A stretch of DNA of 64,000 bases. It comes from Verrucomicrobiia bacterium (GTDB lineage Bacteria; Verrucomicrobiota; Verrucomicrobiia; Limisphaerales; CAIMTB01). Position numbers and translations under genes: made by a program. Positions 8,394-19,121 of the stretch are shown in pieces. The stretch lies in assembly GCA_019634625.1 (NCBI GenBank), contig JAHCBA010000017.1:1-64000 (forward strand), in the 5' to 3' direction. The notes beneath the pieces were generated by a model. It was not told the DNA's origin. It saw only the letters and a program-made list of their open reading frames with translations, and did not search any database. Positions within the stretch are counted from its first letter, which is position 1. Each line of letters begins with the position of its first letter.

Positions 8394-9356
8394 ATGAACG
8401 CATCCACCGCCGTTTCGAATCGTCGTCAATTTCTGGCCACCGGGGCTGCCAGTGCCGCGTTGCTGGCCGGGGGGGCGGCGGCGCAGGCGCACAGCACCCC
8501 GGCGGCGGCCAATGCGGTGGTGCGTCCGCGGACGGACCGGCGGATTCTGCTGTCGTGCAAGCTGGGGATGATCACCAAGGAGCAGGGGGGGCGGGCGCTG
8601 ACGTTGACGGAGCGGTTGCGGATGGCGGCGGCGGCGGGATTGGACGGCGTGGATCTGGACCAGGCCGGGGAATTCACGGCGGAGCAGGCGCGGGAGGCGG
8701 TGCGGCAGTCGGGGGTGTTTGTGCACAACGCGATCAACCACGCGCATTGGAGCCAGCGGCTGACGAGTGCGAGCGAGGAGGAGCGGGACCGGGGCCGGGC
8801 GAACATCGAGCATTGCCTGCGGGTGTCGCATGCGGCGGGGGGCAGCGGGGTGCTGATTGTGGTGGGGCGGGGCGGGGACGGTCCGGCGGAGGTGGTGGAG
8901 GAGCGGTGCCGGCAGGAGATCCGGAAGTTGATCCCGCTGGCGGCCGCGCTGGGGCAGCCGATCCTGATCGAGAATGTGTGGAACCAGATGATGTACGACC
9001 ACGACGCGCCGCCGGACCAGGGGCCGGAACGGTTCATCCGGTTTGTGGACAGTTTCCGGAGCCCGTGGGTGGGGATGTATTACGACATCGGGAACCACTG
9101 GAAGTACGGGCAGCCGGGCGAGTGGATCCGTGGGTTTGCCCACCGCTGCGTGAAGCTGGATGTGAAGGGGTTCAGCCGGGCGCAGGACAAGTTCGTGGAC
9201 ATCACGGGGGAAGGGGACGATCTGCCCTGGGACCAGGTGCGCCGGGCGCTGGACGACATTGGATTTGCGGGCTGGGCGACGGCCGAGGTGGGCGGGGGCG
9301 GGCTCGAGCGGTTGACGCTGGTGCGCCAGCAGATGGAACGGGCGTTTGGGCTTTGA
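8394..9356 (+). CDS. Tat-exported sugar-phosphate isomerase/epimerase-like TIM barrel
   Basis: 320 aa of the xylose isomerase-like / AP endonuclease family 2 fold. Residues 9-30 carry a twin-arginine signal (RRQFLATGAASAALLAGG), so the protein is probably exported folded. The barrel shows the expected metal-site regions: LIENVWNQMM, MYYDIGNHW, CVKLDVKGF and GWATAEVGGG. The open frame could begin 12 codons earlier, but the ATG used here places the RR motif at the usual distance. Such proteins are common in planctomycetes and verrucomicrobia as hydroxypyruvate isomerase-like or sugar-modifying enzymes. The substrate is unknown. It is 60 bp upstream of the PHP hydrolase gene on the same strand, a probable two-gene unit. 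Confidence 0.83.
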   Translation: MNASTAVSNRRQFLATGAASAALLAGGAAAQAHSTPAAANAVVRPRTDRRILLSCKLGMITKEQGGRALTLTERLRMAAAAGLDGVDLDQAGEFTAEQAREAVRQSGVFVHNAINHAHWSQRLTSASEEERDRGRANIEHCLRVSHAAGGSGVLIVVGRGGDGPAEVVEERCRQEIRKLIPLAAALGQPILIENVWNQMMYDHDAPPDQGPERFIRFVDSFRSPWVGMYYDIGNHWKYGQPGEWIRGFAHRCVKLDVKGFSRAQDKFVDITGEGDDLPWDQVRRALDDIGFAGWATAEVGGGGLERLTLVRQQMERAFGL

Positions 9357-9416
9357 TCGGGGACGGTGCCGAAGGTCGGGGGACGATTCCTGAACCACGA
9401 GACTTGAAGCGACATC

Positions 9417-11681
<2,265 letters not shown>

Positions 11682-11718
11682 TCGCATTCCCGCAAGGCGA
11701 TCCCCTCGTACTCGTAGT

Positions 11719-11749
11719 CTTAATCCTAATCTTAATCTTAATCTTAATC
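11719..11749. repeat. Simple tandem repeat, unit CTTAAT
   Basis: About five copies of a six-base unit (one with a base change), an AT-rich patch in otherwise very GC-rich DNA. It lies 38 bp downstream of the PHP hydrolase stop codon. Confidence 0.85.
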
Positions 11750-11756
11750 GCCCACC

Positions 11757-12040
11757 CCAGTTCCCACGCTGAATTGGAGCTTCGAGAAATATCAAGCCCA
11801 TCACACCCGCCACGAGGCGACGCTCGAAGAAGGTGTGCCTGCGGGTTTGAAGGCAGGTTCGAGTACCGCCCTTCGGGCTGAGTACGAGTCGTGCGAGGGG
11901 TGGTTTGGGCGAGCGGTTGGGCGGTGGCGTGGCGGGAGGAGGGAGCGTCGGGTCAGCTCGGCCCTCACGGATGGGTGGTGCGACCCCTGGCGGGGTCGTG
12001 TGCGAGTTGGGACCCGATCGCAGGGGAAGCTGCCGGTCCT
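11757..12040. repeat. Diverged family B segment
   Basis: Runs parallel to the 2143-2245 spacer and to parts of the 1.7-2.7 kb repeats. Shared anchors are GAGGCGACGCTCGA, GTGCCTGCGGGTTTGA, GGTTCGAGTACCG and the hairpin CGACCCCTGGCGGGGTCG near 11980. It shows that family B is dispersed and not confined to the integron locus. Confidence 0.65.
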
Positions 12041-12055
12041 CCGGGGCGACGGTGC

Positions 12056-12208
12056 TCCCCAAGTTGTCGGTAACGAGCCAGGGAATCGGAGGGACGAGCT
12101 GCGCGAGTCCACAACCGAACGCTCCACACCGTTGCGGCCTCGTGGAACCCGGCCCTCCGAGGCCATGCTTCGCGAAGTTCGCGCCTTTACCTACAAGTCC
12201 GGGATGCA
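12056..12208. repeat. Family A MITE-like element, copy 2 (inverted)
   Basis: Opposite orientation to copy 1. The conserved core (GAATCGGAGGGACGAGCT through GGAACCCGGCCCTCCGAG) and the end AGTCCGGGATGCA are clear; the other end has decayed. It lies about 90 bp before the yebC start. Confidence 0.75.
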
Positions 12209-12298
12209 CGGGGAGCAACCGACATGGAGCCAGCTGTGCCATCACTTCGCTATTTCTCTTTCGCGGTTTCCGGGGGTGCCGGGTAGGCTGCCACTGTC

Positions 12299-13021
12299 AT
12301 GGGCGCACAATGGAAGCAGGCGGGTCGCGAAGCCAACGCGCAGAAGAAGGGCCAGCTCGTCAGCAAACTGACCCGGGAGATCATGGTGGCGGCCAAGCTG
12401 GGGGGGCCGGAGCCGGACTTGAATCCGCGACTGGCGGCGGCGGTGGACAAGGCGCGGAAGGCGAGCGTGTACCGGGACACGATCGAGCGGGCGATCAAGA
12501 AGGGGGCGGGCCTGACGGATGAGCCGATCCAGTACGAGACGGTGCTGTACGAGGGGTTTGCGCCGCACAAGGTGCCGGTGATTGTGGAGTGCCTGACCGA
12601 CAATCGGAACCGGACGGCGCCGGAGATTCGGAACCTGTTCAAGGCAGGGGCACTGGGGACGCCGGGGAGTGTGGGGTTCTTCTTCGAGCATGTGGGGGTG
12701 GTGGAGGCGACGCATGCCGATGCGGGCCGCGATCCGGAGGCGGACGCGATTGAATCCGGCGCGCAGAATGTCGAGGCGCTGGAGGCGGAGGAGAAGGAGG
12801 AGTCGGGCGGGGTGGGGGCGAGGTTTCTGACCGAGCCGAAGGAGCTGGCGGCGGTGTCGAAGTGGCTGGTGTCGGCCGGATGGAAGGTCTCGGCGAGCGA
12901 GATGCGGTATGCGGCGAAGGGGTCGACCGCCCTGACGGACGACCAGCGGCGTGAGGTGGAATCGTTTTTGAACGCGCTGGATGACCATGACGACGTGCAC
13001 CGGGTGTATGCGGCGCTGTAG
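12299..13021 (+). CDS. yebC: YebC/PmpR-family protein
   Basis: 240 aa, full length for the YebC/TACO1 family. It starts MGAQWKQAGR, the hallmark N-terminus (MxGHxKW in the other branch), and keeps YEGFAPHKVPVIVECLTDN, RNRTAPEIRNLF and FEHVGV. YebC proteins bind DNA as regulators in some bacteria. Other work shows that YebC/TACO1-type proteins relieve ribosome stalling at proline stretches. Which role applies here cannot be read from the sequence. It is usually linked to ruvC; here the next gene, 26 bp downstream on the same strand, is an unrelated TIR-nSTAND gene. Confidence 0.92.
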   Translation: MGAQWKQAGREANAQKKGQLVSKLTREIMVAAKLGGPEPDLNPRLAAAVDKARKASVYRDTIERAIKKGAGLTDEPIQYETVLYEGFAPHKVPVIVECLTDNRNRTAPEIRNLFKAGALGTPGSVGFFFEHVGVVEATHADAGRDPEADAIESGAQNVEALEAEEKEESGGVGARFLTEPKELAAVSKWLVSAGWKVSASEMRYAAKGSTALTDDQRREVESFLNALDDHDDVHRVYAAL

Positions 13022-13047
13022 CGGCTGGTGAACCGAAGGGATGGACG

Positions 13048-15201
13048 ATGCCTGACCCGACCCGCGGCGGTTACGATGCGTTCCTGGCATTCGACCGGGC
13101 GGACCAGGCGGTGGTGGAATCCGTGCGGAACTGGCTGACGGAGCCGGGCGGGCTGGGGGTATTTCTGGACTACGGGGAACTGGACCCGGGGGCGTTGCGG
13201 CGTGGGGATCGGGCGGCGGCGCTGCGGCGGAGCCGGTGTCTGGTGGTGATGGTGGGACCGCAGAGCGCGGCGCGATGGGGTGGGGAGACGGCGCAGGCGT
13301 TCATGGCGGCGGGGATGCGGGAGAACGAGCTGACATTGATTCCGGTGATCCTGCCGGGGGTGACAGCGGAACAGCAGCAGGGGCTGCCGATGTCCTTCCA
13401 GAGGCGGCTATGGATCCCGTTTCCCCGGGATGCCCGGGACGTTCCGGCCTTGCAGGCTTTGGCGGCGGCGATCCGGAAGGCGGGGGATGTGACGGGGGGA
13501 GCACCGGACAGCGTTCCGGGGGTGCTGGACGCGGCGGCGTGTCCGTACCGGGGATTGCGAGGGTACCGGGAGGAGGACGCCTACCGGTTTTTTGGGCGGG
13601 AACATGCGGTGCAGCGGGTGCTGCTGCGCCTGAGCGGGTCGTCGGTGGTGACGCTGGCGGGGCCGGCGCGGGTGGGGAAGACGTCGGTGGTGCGGGCGGG
13701 GGTTCTGCCGGAGTTGCGGGCGCAGGGTTGGGCAACGGAGGTCATGACGCCCGGGCCGGATCCTCTCGACCGGCTGGCGCGGGTGTTGTGGGGGCTGCAG
13801 CGGGAGAACCTGCGTTGGCGCATGGGGGAGATCCGGGAGCATCTGCGGGAGGCGGGACTGCCGATTCTGGGGGTGTTGGCGGACCAGATTCTGGACGATC
13901 TGCGGAAGGACCGGTTGTTGCTGGTGATCGACCAGTTCGAGGAGTTGTTCGTGGCCACGCGGGACGACGGGGTGCGCCGCCGGTTCATGGCACTGCTGGC
14001 GGCGGCGGCGGGAACGCCGGGTGGCCGGGTGCGGATGCTGGTGGTCCCGCGAACGGCGGCCCTGGCGGCGTGTGCGGCGGACACGGAGTGGAACCGCTGG
14101 ATCACCGGGGATCTGCTGCAGCTCGGGGTGTTGAGCGCGCGGGATGCGCGTCGGGCGATCGAGGGACCGGCGCACCAGGTCGGCCTGGAGATGGAGGAGG
14201 GCCTGACGGATCGGATTCTGGAGGACTGGCGGATGGAGGGGATGGAGGTGGCCTTGCTGGGGCAATGCATGGAGGAACTCTACCGGCGCCGGGAGGATCG
14301 GGGCGGCCGCCTGGCCCTGACACTGGAGGCGTACCGGGCGATGGGGAGCCTTGGGGGGGCGGTGGCGACGCGGGGAGAGGAGGAGTACCGGCGCATCGAG
14401 TCGCGATTCGGCGCGGACGGGACGAGGCTGCTGCGGCAGTTGCTGGCGGTGCATTTTGTCCGGCCGGAGCCGTTGATGGAGGAGTTGTGCCGGCCGGTGC
14501 TGGAGTCGGAACTGGAACAACTGGGCGCGGATCGGAGCCTGCTGGAGGGGGTCCTGGAGGAGTGGGAGGAGGCGCGGCTGTTGCTGGCCACGCGGTTTCC
14601 GGCGCTGGCTTCGGACCGGACCAGGGGGAGGGAAGGCGGCGACGAGGAGGGGGAGGGGCCGGCGTGCAACCGGCTTCAGGTGGCGCACGAGATCTGGGTG
14701 ACACGATGGCCGCGGCTGAAGGGCTGGCTGGAAGAGGATCGCGATGACGCACGGGCGATGGAGGCGCTGCGTCGGGAGGAGGTGGCGTGGCGGGAGGCGG
14801 GATGTCCGGGGGACCGATTGCCGGCGGGGGGACGCCTGCTGGACCTGGAGGAATTGTTGGTGCGGCACGCGGCGGTGGTGCCGCCTGGGGTGCGGGAGTA
14901 TGTGGCGGCGGCGGTGGGTGTCCGCGAGGAGGCCGAACGCGGGCTGGTGGGAAATCTGCGGAGGGAGTTGCGGGAGGCGACCGCGCGGGCGGAGGGGCTG
15001 GAGTCGGATTTGCGGGAGGCGGAGGGCCGGTTGTCGGAGGCCACGACGCGACGGAAAGAGGCGGAGGATCGGTTTCGCGAACAGGCGAAGCGATGGGAGG
15101 AGGCGGAGGCAAGCCTGGGGCGGTGGCGGTTGGCGTGCCTGCTTCTGGGGGCGGTGGGGGTGGGCTTGTGGTTGGCGTGGCGCGGCGGGTATTTCGGGTA
15201 G
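13048..15201 (+). CDS. TIR-nSTAND protein with C-terminal coiled coil and membrane anchor
   Basis: 717 aa. Residues 8-140 form a TIR domain (YDAFLAFDRAD, GLGVFLDYGEL, LVVMVGPQSAARW). Glu80, in RWGGE, sits where TIR NAD-hydrolases keep their catalytic glutamate. Residues 165-470 are an nSTAND NTPase: signature PYRGLRGYREEDAYRFFGRE, Walker A GPARVGKTS (205-213) and Walker B LLLVIDQFEE. A bridging region follows (HEIWVTRWPRLKGWLEED), then a coiled coil (about 625-685) and one membrane span (about 690-711) nearly at the C-terminus. Related proteins usually continue into a WD40 sensor propeller; none is present. Such TIR-STAND proteins act in anti-phage defence or signalling in known cases. That role is inference here. 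Confidence 0.85.
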   Translation: MPDPTRGGYDAFLAFDRADQAVVESVRNWLTEPGGLGVFLDYGELDPGALRRGDRAAALRRSRCLVVMVGPQSAARWGGETAQAFMAAGMRENELTLIPVILPGVTAEQQQGLPMSFQRRLWIPFPRDARDVPALQALAAAIRKAGDVTGGAPDSVPGVLDAAACPYRGLRGYREEDAYRFFGREHAVQRVLLRLSGSSVVTLAGPARVGKTSVVRAGVLPELRAQGWATEVMTPGPDPLDRLARVLWGLQRENLRWRMGEIREHLREAGLPILGVLADQILDDLRKDRLLLVIDQFEELFVATRDDGVRRRFMALLAAAAGTPGGRVRMLVVPRTAALAACAADTEWNRWITGDLLQLGVLSARDARRAIEGPAHQVGLEMEEGLTDRILEDWRMEGMEVALLGQCMEELYRRREDRGGRLALTLEAYRAMGSLGGAVATRGEEEYRRIESRFGADGTRLLRQLLAVHFVRPEPLMEELCRPVLESELEQLGADRSLLEGVLEEWEEARLLLATRFPALASDRTRGREGGDEEGEGPACNRLQVAHEIWVTRWPRLKGWLEEDRDDARAMEALRREEVAWREAGCPGDRLPAGGRLLDLEELLVRHAAVVPPGVREYVAAAVGVREEAERGLVGNLRRELREATARAEGLESDLREAEGRLSEATTRRKEAEDRFREQAKRWEEAEASLGRWRLACLLLGAVGVGLWLAWRGGYFG

Positions 15202-15270
15202 GAGCCTGTCTGAAGGCTGGAAGGGGGGTTTGTGCGCGGGCGGGCAGCGCGGGGTTCCGGCATGGAAAAG

Positions 15271-15294
15271 CGCCGGACGCTGACGCGTCCGGCG
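15271..15294. terminator. Bidirectional terminator-like hairpin
   Basis: Perfect 10 bp stem CGCCGGACGC / GCGTCCGGCG with a TGAC loop, in the 117 bp between two convergent genes (the TIR-nSTAND gene and the PA14-like gene). AAAA precedes it, giving a short U run for the minus-strand transcript. Confidence 0.75.
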
Positions 15295-15318
15295 CGTTGG
15301 GAGGGAGGCGGCGACGAT

Positions 15319-17406
15319 CTACTGGACCAGCCGATAGTAGCGGCGTTCGGCTGCGGAGACCTGAACGGCGTGGGGACTGGAGGCGCCGGCGACGTCGGAG
15401 AAGGGGCCGTTGACGTCGGGGGCGGATTGGAGACGGCCGGCGCCGGTCCATGTGATGGTTACCGTGTCCTGGGCCAGGGCAATCGAGCCGATGCGGAGTT
15501 GGTCCCCGGCGGTGATGCGGATGTCATCGAAGGCGACGATTTCGTTGAACCAGGTGGTGAAGGCGCGGATTTGGATGACCAGGTCGGTGGCTCCCTGGGG
15601 GATGGGGTAGGTGACGTCCTTGAAGGCCAGCCCCAACTGGGTGGGATTGGAGGGGTTGGTGAGGCGGTCATCGAAGTATTTGTCGTTCCCGGATGGGGCG
15701 GTGAAGCGGACGAGCTGGCTGAAGTTCCCGGAATTGTTGGGATCGATCCAGAGGTCGAGGAAATCGTCGGTTTCGAAGTCAAGGAAGGTTGCGGCCGCGG
15801 CGAAGGTGACGCGGACATTTTCCTTACCGGCGACATTCACGGGCGGGAGGGTGAGGGTCTTGGTGGTGCCGGACCCGTCGGAGTCGAACTTGTTGAGGGC
15901 CGCGCCGGCGAAGAAGCCGGTTCCCTCGTAGCCGGTGAAGGCGCCGCCGCCGTACACCGATCCGGCGGGGGAATCTTCGGGACCGTTGAGCAGGACGAGG
16001 AGCGGGACGGTGACCGTCTCGGCGTCTCCGGTGGGCACGTAGGAGGCGGCCGTGATGGCGCCCTGGAGGCGGACATTGCCGGACGTTTCCCCCAGCAGTT
16101 CCCAGGTTCCGGAAGAGATCGGGCTGGTGTCGGGGGCGCCGGTCTCGGTGGACACCGACAATTCGAGGGAACCCCCGCCGCCCGAGTTGAAGGCAACCAC
16201 CTCGAAGGGATAGGTGCCGGTGTTCAACTGGACCGTTCCGTAGCGGGCCCGGTGCCCGCCGGCGGCGTCCTCGACGATCACGTTGTCGGCCTCGGAGAAG
16301 CCGTTGCCGTCGCGGTCGATGCGGAGCCGGGCGCCGTCGTCCATGCCGAGAGCAAAGCTGTAGGTGCCATTGGCAGTGACCTGGATCTGGCCGCGGGCCT
16401 GGAGGCCCCAGACTCCGGTGGCTCCTCCGGGGACGGGATAATCCCAGAACCAATCGCCGGGAGAGGCGTCGGAGAAGTCGAGGGTGTCCACCGTCTCCTC
16501 GGAACGGTCGGAGGGTTTCGATCCCGCGATCATGGCATCCACGTCAGCGAGGCTGGCGGCCGTCGGCGGGATGCTGCGGGACAATGTGGCGACGGTGATG
16601 GCTCCACCGGGCAGATTGTCGCCGACAAGTTGCCAGGTGTAGGAGCCCGTAGCGACGGGGAAGGATCCGGTCAGGCCTCCGGCCGCGGGGTGGGCGGCAT
16701 CGACGACGGTGCCATTTCCGGCTTCGAAGGTGGCGGTGGCGCCGATGGTCGAGACGAGGAGATCATCGTGGTCGAGGGCGGAGAAGGTGAGCAGCGGCTT
16801 CCCCGTACGAGCGAACCGGCCCGGGGTCCCGAGATTATTGGGAGTCTTGATGATCAGGTCGGCGACGACCGCGGAGTCGGGGATACTGATGTCGTCATCG
16901 ACGACGGTGTGGCCCCGTGTGGCGAGTCGATCGGCGAGCGACTGGGCGGAGGTGCTGTCGGCGGAAATGAGGACGGTGGCGCTGGCCTTGCCGCGCAGGA
17001 GCCAGTGGATGGTGGCATCGAAGAGGGTCCAGAACTGGGGCGAGACGTCCTCCTCCTGAATGGCGGCATCCCAGGCGAGGAGGGCGCGGCGTTCGGGGGT
17101 TGGGCCATAGACCCCGACGATGGAGACCTCGGACCGATGGGCCCAGTACACCGGCCCGACCTGATCTCCGCTGGAGGCGACGAGCCCAGGGTCATGTGGG
17201 ACTTCCGAGGTGAACCTGCCCGTGGTGGTGTAGCGTTTGGGGGTGGCGGCCTCGCCATCGTCGTTGAAGCCCTCCTGGTAGATCAGTTCGGCGGCCATGG
17301 CATGGCCGACGGCCACGATCGCGACTGCGAGGCAGGCTGATGGGATGTGTCGGCGGGCGGGTTTGGGCAGGGACTGCCGTCCCGATGGCCATCGTGCTGA
17401 TTCCAT
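15319..17406 (-). CDS. Secreted protein with PA14-like region, function unknown
   Basis: 695 aa. The export signal is at about residues 17-39 (CLAVAIVAVGHAMAAE). A Rossmann-like segment at about 140-280 (ATVLISADSTSAQSLADRL, DLIIKTPNNLG) is followed by a PA14-type beta-sandwich at about 340-430 (GTYSFALGMDDGARL, YPFEVVAFNSGGGGSLELS). The last third has jelly-roll-like strands and ends ERRYYRLVQ, an ending common in secreted verrucomicrobial proteins. PA14 domains usually bind carbohydrate, so an extracellular polymer-binding role is plausible. I cannot name a family for the whole protein. Convergent with the TIR-nSTAND gene; upstream, 240 bp separate it from mnmA, which runs the other way. 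Confidence 0.75.
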   Translation of the reverse strand: MESARWPSGRQSLPKPARRHIPSACLAVAIVAVGHAMAAELIYQEGFNDDGEAATPKRYTTTGRFTSEVPHDPGLVASSGDQVGPVYWAHRSEVSIVGVYGPTPERRALLAWDAAIQEEDVSPQFWTLFDATIHWLLRGKASATVLISADSTSAQSLADRLATRGHTVVDDDISIPDSAVVADLIIKTPNNLGTPGRFARTGKPLLTFSALDHDDLLVSTIGATATFEAGNGTVVDAAHPAAGGLTGSFPVATGSYTWQLVGDNLPGGAITVATLSRSIPPTAASLADVDAMIAGSKPSDRSEETVDTLDFSDASPGDWFWDYPVPGGATGVWGLQARGQIQVTANGTYSFALGMDDGARLRIDRDGNGFSEADNVIVEDAAGGHRARYGTVQLNTGTYPFEVVAFNSGGGGSLELSVSTETGAPDTSPISSGTWELLGETSGNVRLQGAITAASYVPTGDAETVTVPLLVLLNGPEDSPAGSVYGGGAFTGYEGTGFFAGAALNKFDSDGSGTTKTLTLPPVNVAGKENVRVTFAAAATFLDFETDDFLDLWIDPNNSGNFSQLVRFTAPSGNDKYFDDRLTNPSNPTQLGLAFKDVTYPIPQGATDLVIQIRAFTTWFNEIVAFDDIRITAGDQLRIGSIALAQDTVTITWTGAGRLQSAPDVNGPFSDVAGASSPHAVQVSAAERRYYRLVQ

Positions 17407-17646
17407 GCAATCTCCCTTGGTTGATTGGGTTTGAACTCGAATGGCTCCCTCCGTCAGCCCACGCCAAGGCGCGGTCAGGTGTGCCTCTTGGGATAAGGCT
17501 GATTGCTACAGGAGTGTGCGGAGGCTAATCGTTGGCAGTCGGGGAGCAAGACGCAATTGCGATGGGGGCGACGGAGCGGTGCATCCCGGTGGCGGGTGAG
17601 GTCGCTTTACAGGTCCGGGGAGGGGGACCTAGGGTGGCGGGCGGTG

Positions 17647-18756
17647 ATGAAGAACGGAACCAGGCGGGTGGTGGTGGGGATGAGCGGCGGGGTGGATTCC
17701 TCGGCGGCGGCGGCGCTGTTGTTGAAGGAGGGGTACGAAGTGGTTGGGATCACGTTGAAGCTGTGGCCCCAGGACTGCGTATCGAGGGCGGAGGACAAGT
17801 GTTGCGGGCCGCAGGCGGTGACGGATGCGCGGGCGGTGGCGCACCGGCTGGGGATTCCGTTCTATCTGGTGGACGAGGCGGATGAATTCCAGCAGCAGGT
17901 GATCGGGTATTTCGCGGAGGAGTACCGGGCGGGGCGGACGCCGAATCCGTGCGTGATGTGCAACGAGAAGCTGAAGTTCGGCACGTTGATCCGGAGGGCG
18001 CGGCAGTTGGGGGCGGAATGGGTGGCCACGGGGCATTACGCGAGGGTCGAGCATGGCGCCGGGGAGGGGGGGCGGCATCTGCTGCGCAAGGGGCGCGACC
18101 CGCGCAAGGACCAGAGCTACTTCCTGTTTTCGCTGCGCCAGGAGCAGCTGGCCCGGACCCTTTTTCCGCTGGGCGAACTGACGAAGTCGGACACGCGCGA
18201 TGTGGCGCGCAGTTCGGCGCTCAAGACGGCGGAGAAGGAGGAGAGCATGGAGATCTGCTTTGTTCCGGACAACGACTACGGGCGGTTCCTGGAACAGGCC
18301 CGGCTGGTCGAGCGGCATCGGGGGGACATTGTGGATCTGCACGGCCGGGTGCTGGGGCAGCACGACGGGATCGAGTTTTTCACCATCGGGCAGCGGCGGG
18401 GGTTGGGCATTGCCGCAGCCCAACCGTTGTATGTGGTCGAGCTGGATGCGGCCAGGAACCGGGTGGTGGTGGGCGACGCGGGGGCGTTGGAGCGGGACGA
18501 GTTCGTGGTGGAACGGTGCAACTGGATCCCGTTCGAGGGTCCGCCGGAGACGGTCACGGCGACGGTGAAGATCCGGTACAACCATCCGGGGACGGCCGCG
18601 ACCCTCGAGCCGCGGGCGGACGGCACGGCGACGGTGCGGCTGGCCGAGCCGCAGCGCGCCATCACGCCGGGGCAGGCGTGTGTTTTCTACCAGGACGACC
18701 TCGTGCTGGGCGGCGGGTGGATTGGTCGGAACCCGGGGGTGTCCAAGGTGTCATGA
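17647..18756 (+). CDS. mnmA: tRNA-specific 2-thiouridylase MnmA
   Basis: 369 aa. Thiolates U34 of tRNA-Lys/Glu/Gln in the cytoplasm using ATP and sulfur from a persulfide relay. It shows the PP-loop GMSGGVDSSAA, the catalytic cysteine in NPCVMCNEKLKF, KDQSYFLF, the second catalytic cysteine in MEICFVPD, and the C-terminal beta-barrel (IGQRRGLGI, KIRYNHPG, GQACVFYQDD). The open frame runs 48 codons further upstream without family-like sequence, so I start at MKNGTRR. The last four bases overlap the start of cutA (ATGA), indicating translational coupling. Confidence 0.96.
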   Translation: MKNGTRRVVVGMSGGVDSSAAAALLLKEGYEVVGITLKLWPQDCVSRAEDKCCGPQAVTDARAVAHRLGIPFYLVDEADEFQQQVIGYFAEEYRAGRTPNPCVMCNEKLKFGTLIRRARQLGAEWVATGHYARVEHGAGEGGRHLLRKGRDPRKDQSYFLFSLRQEQLARTLFPLGELTKSDTRDVARSSALKTAEKEESMEICFVPDNDYGRFLEQARLVERHRGDIVDLHGRVLGQHDGIEFFTIGQRRGLGIAAAQPLYVVELDAARNRVVVGDAGALERDEFVVERCNWIPFEGPPETVTATVKIRYNHPGTAATLEPRADGTATVRLAEPQRAITPGQACVFYQDDLVLGGGWIGRNPGVSKVS

Positions 18757-19121
18757 AGGAAACGGCGGATCATTGCGTGGTGTGGGTCACCGCGCCGGAC
18801 GCGGAGGTGGCGCGGGGGCTGGCCCGGGCGGCCCTGGAGGCGCGACTGGTTGCCTGTGCGAATGTCGTGCCCCAGGTGGAATCCCACTACTGGTGGCAAG
18901 GCCGGATCGAGATCTCCGGCGAACTGCTGGTGATGTTCAAGACCCGGCGCGACCGCCTGGCGGCTTTGGAGCGGCTGGTGATGGAGCGGCATCCCTACGA
19001 CACCCCCGAGTTCGTGGTGCTGCCGGTCGGAGCGGGAAGCGAGCGGTACCTGGACTGGATCGACGCGAGCATGGCGATCAGTCCGCCACCCGGACCGCCC
19101 TCCAGCGGCCCGTCTGCCTGA
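18753..19121 (+). CDS. cutA: CutA1-like divalent-cation tolerance protein
   Basis: 122 aa. Typical small trimeric CutA1 fold: CVVWVTAPDAEVARGLARAALE, ACANVVPQVESHYWWQG, EISGELLVMFKT and HPYDTPEFVVLPV are all characteristic. The protein is linked to copper tolerance in E. coli, but its molecular job is unsettled. It starts inside the mnmA stop codon. Its last 44 bases overlap the convergent PQQ-propeller gene, and the C-terminal PPPGPPSSGPSA tail is encoded in that overlap and is probably not part of the fold. Confidence 0.93.
   Translation: MKETADHCVVWVTAPDAEVARGLARAALEARLVACANVVPQVESHYWWQGRIEISGELLVMFKTRRDRLAALERLVMERHPYDTPEFVVLPVGAGSERYLDWIDASMAISPPPGPPSSGPSA

Larger units (their letters stand above)
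11682..12298. other. 617 bp intergenic region made of repeats
   Basis: No protein gene recognised. It contains a CTTAAT simple tandem repeat at 11719-11749, a diverged family B segment from about 11757 to 12040 and an inverted family A element at about 12056-12208. The last ~90 bases before yebC are unique and are the likely place for its promoter. Confidence 0.7.

Noticed and set aside
8033-8407. N-terminal extension of the LarA-like protein
   Set aside because: Encoded by the family A repeat; similar translated phrases (GGTSSASPQP, RGTRPSEA) appear at other copies, so the extension is not part of the protein.
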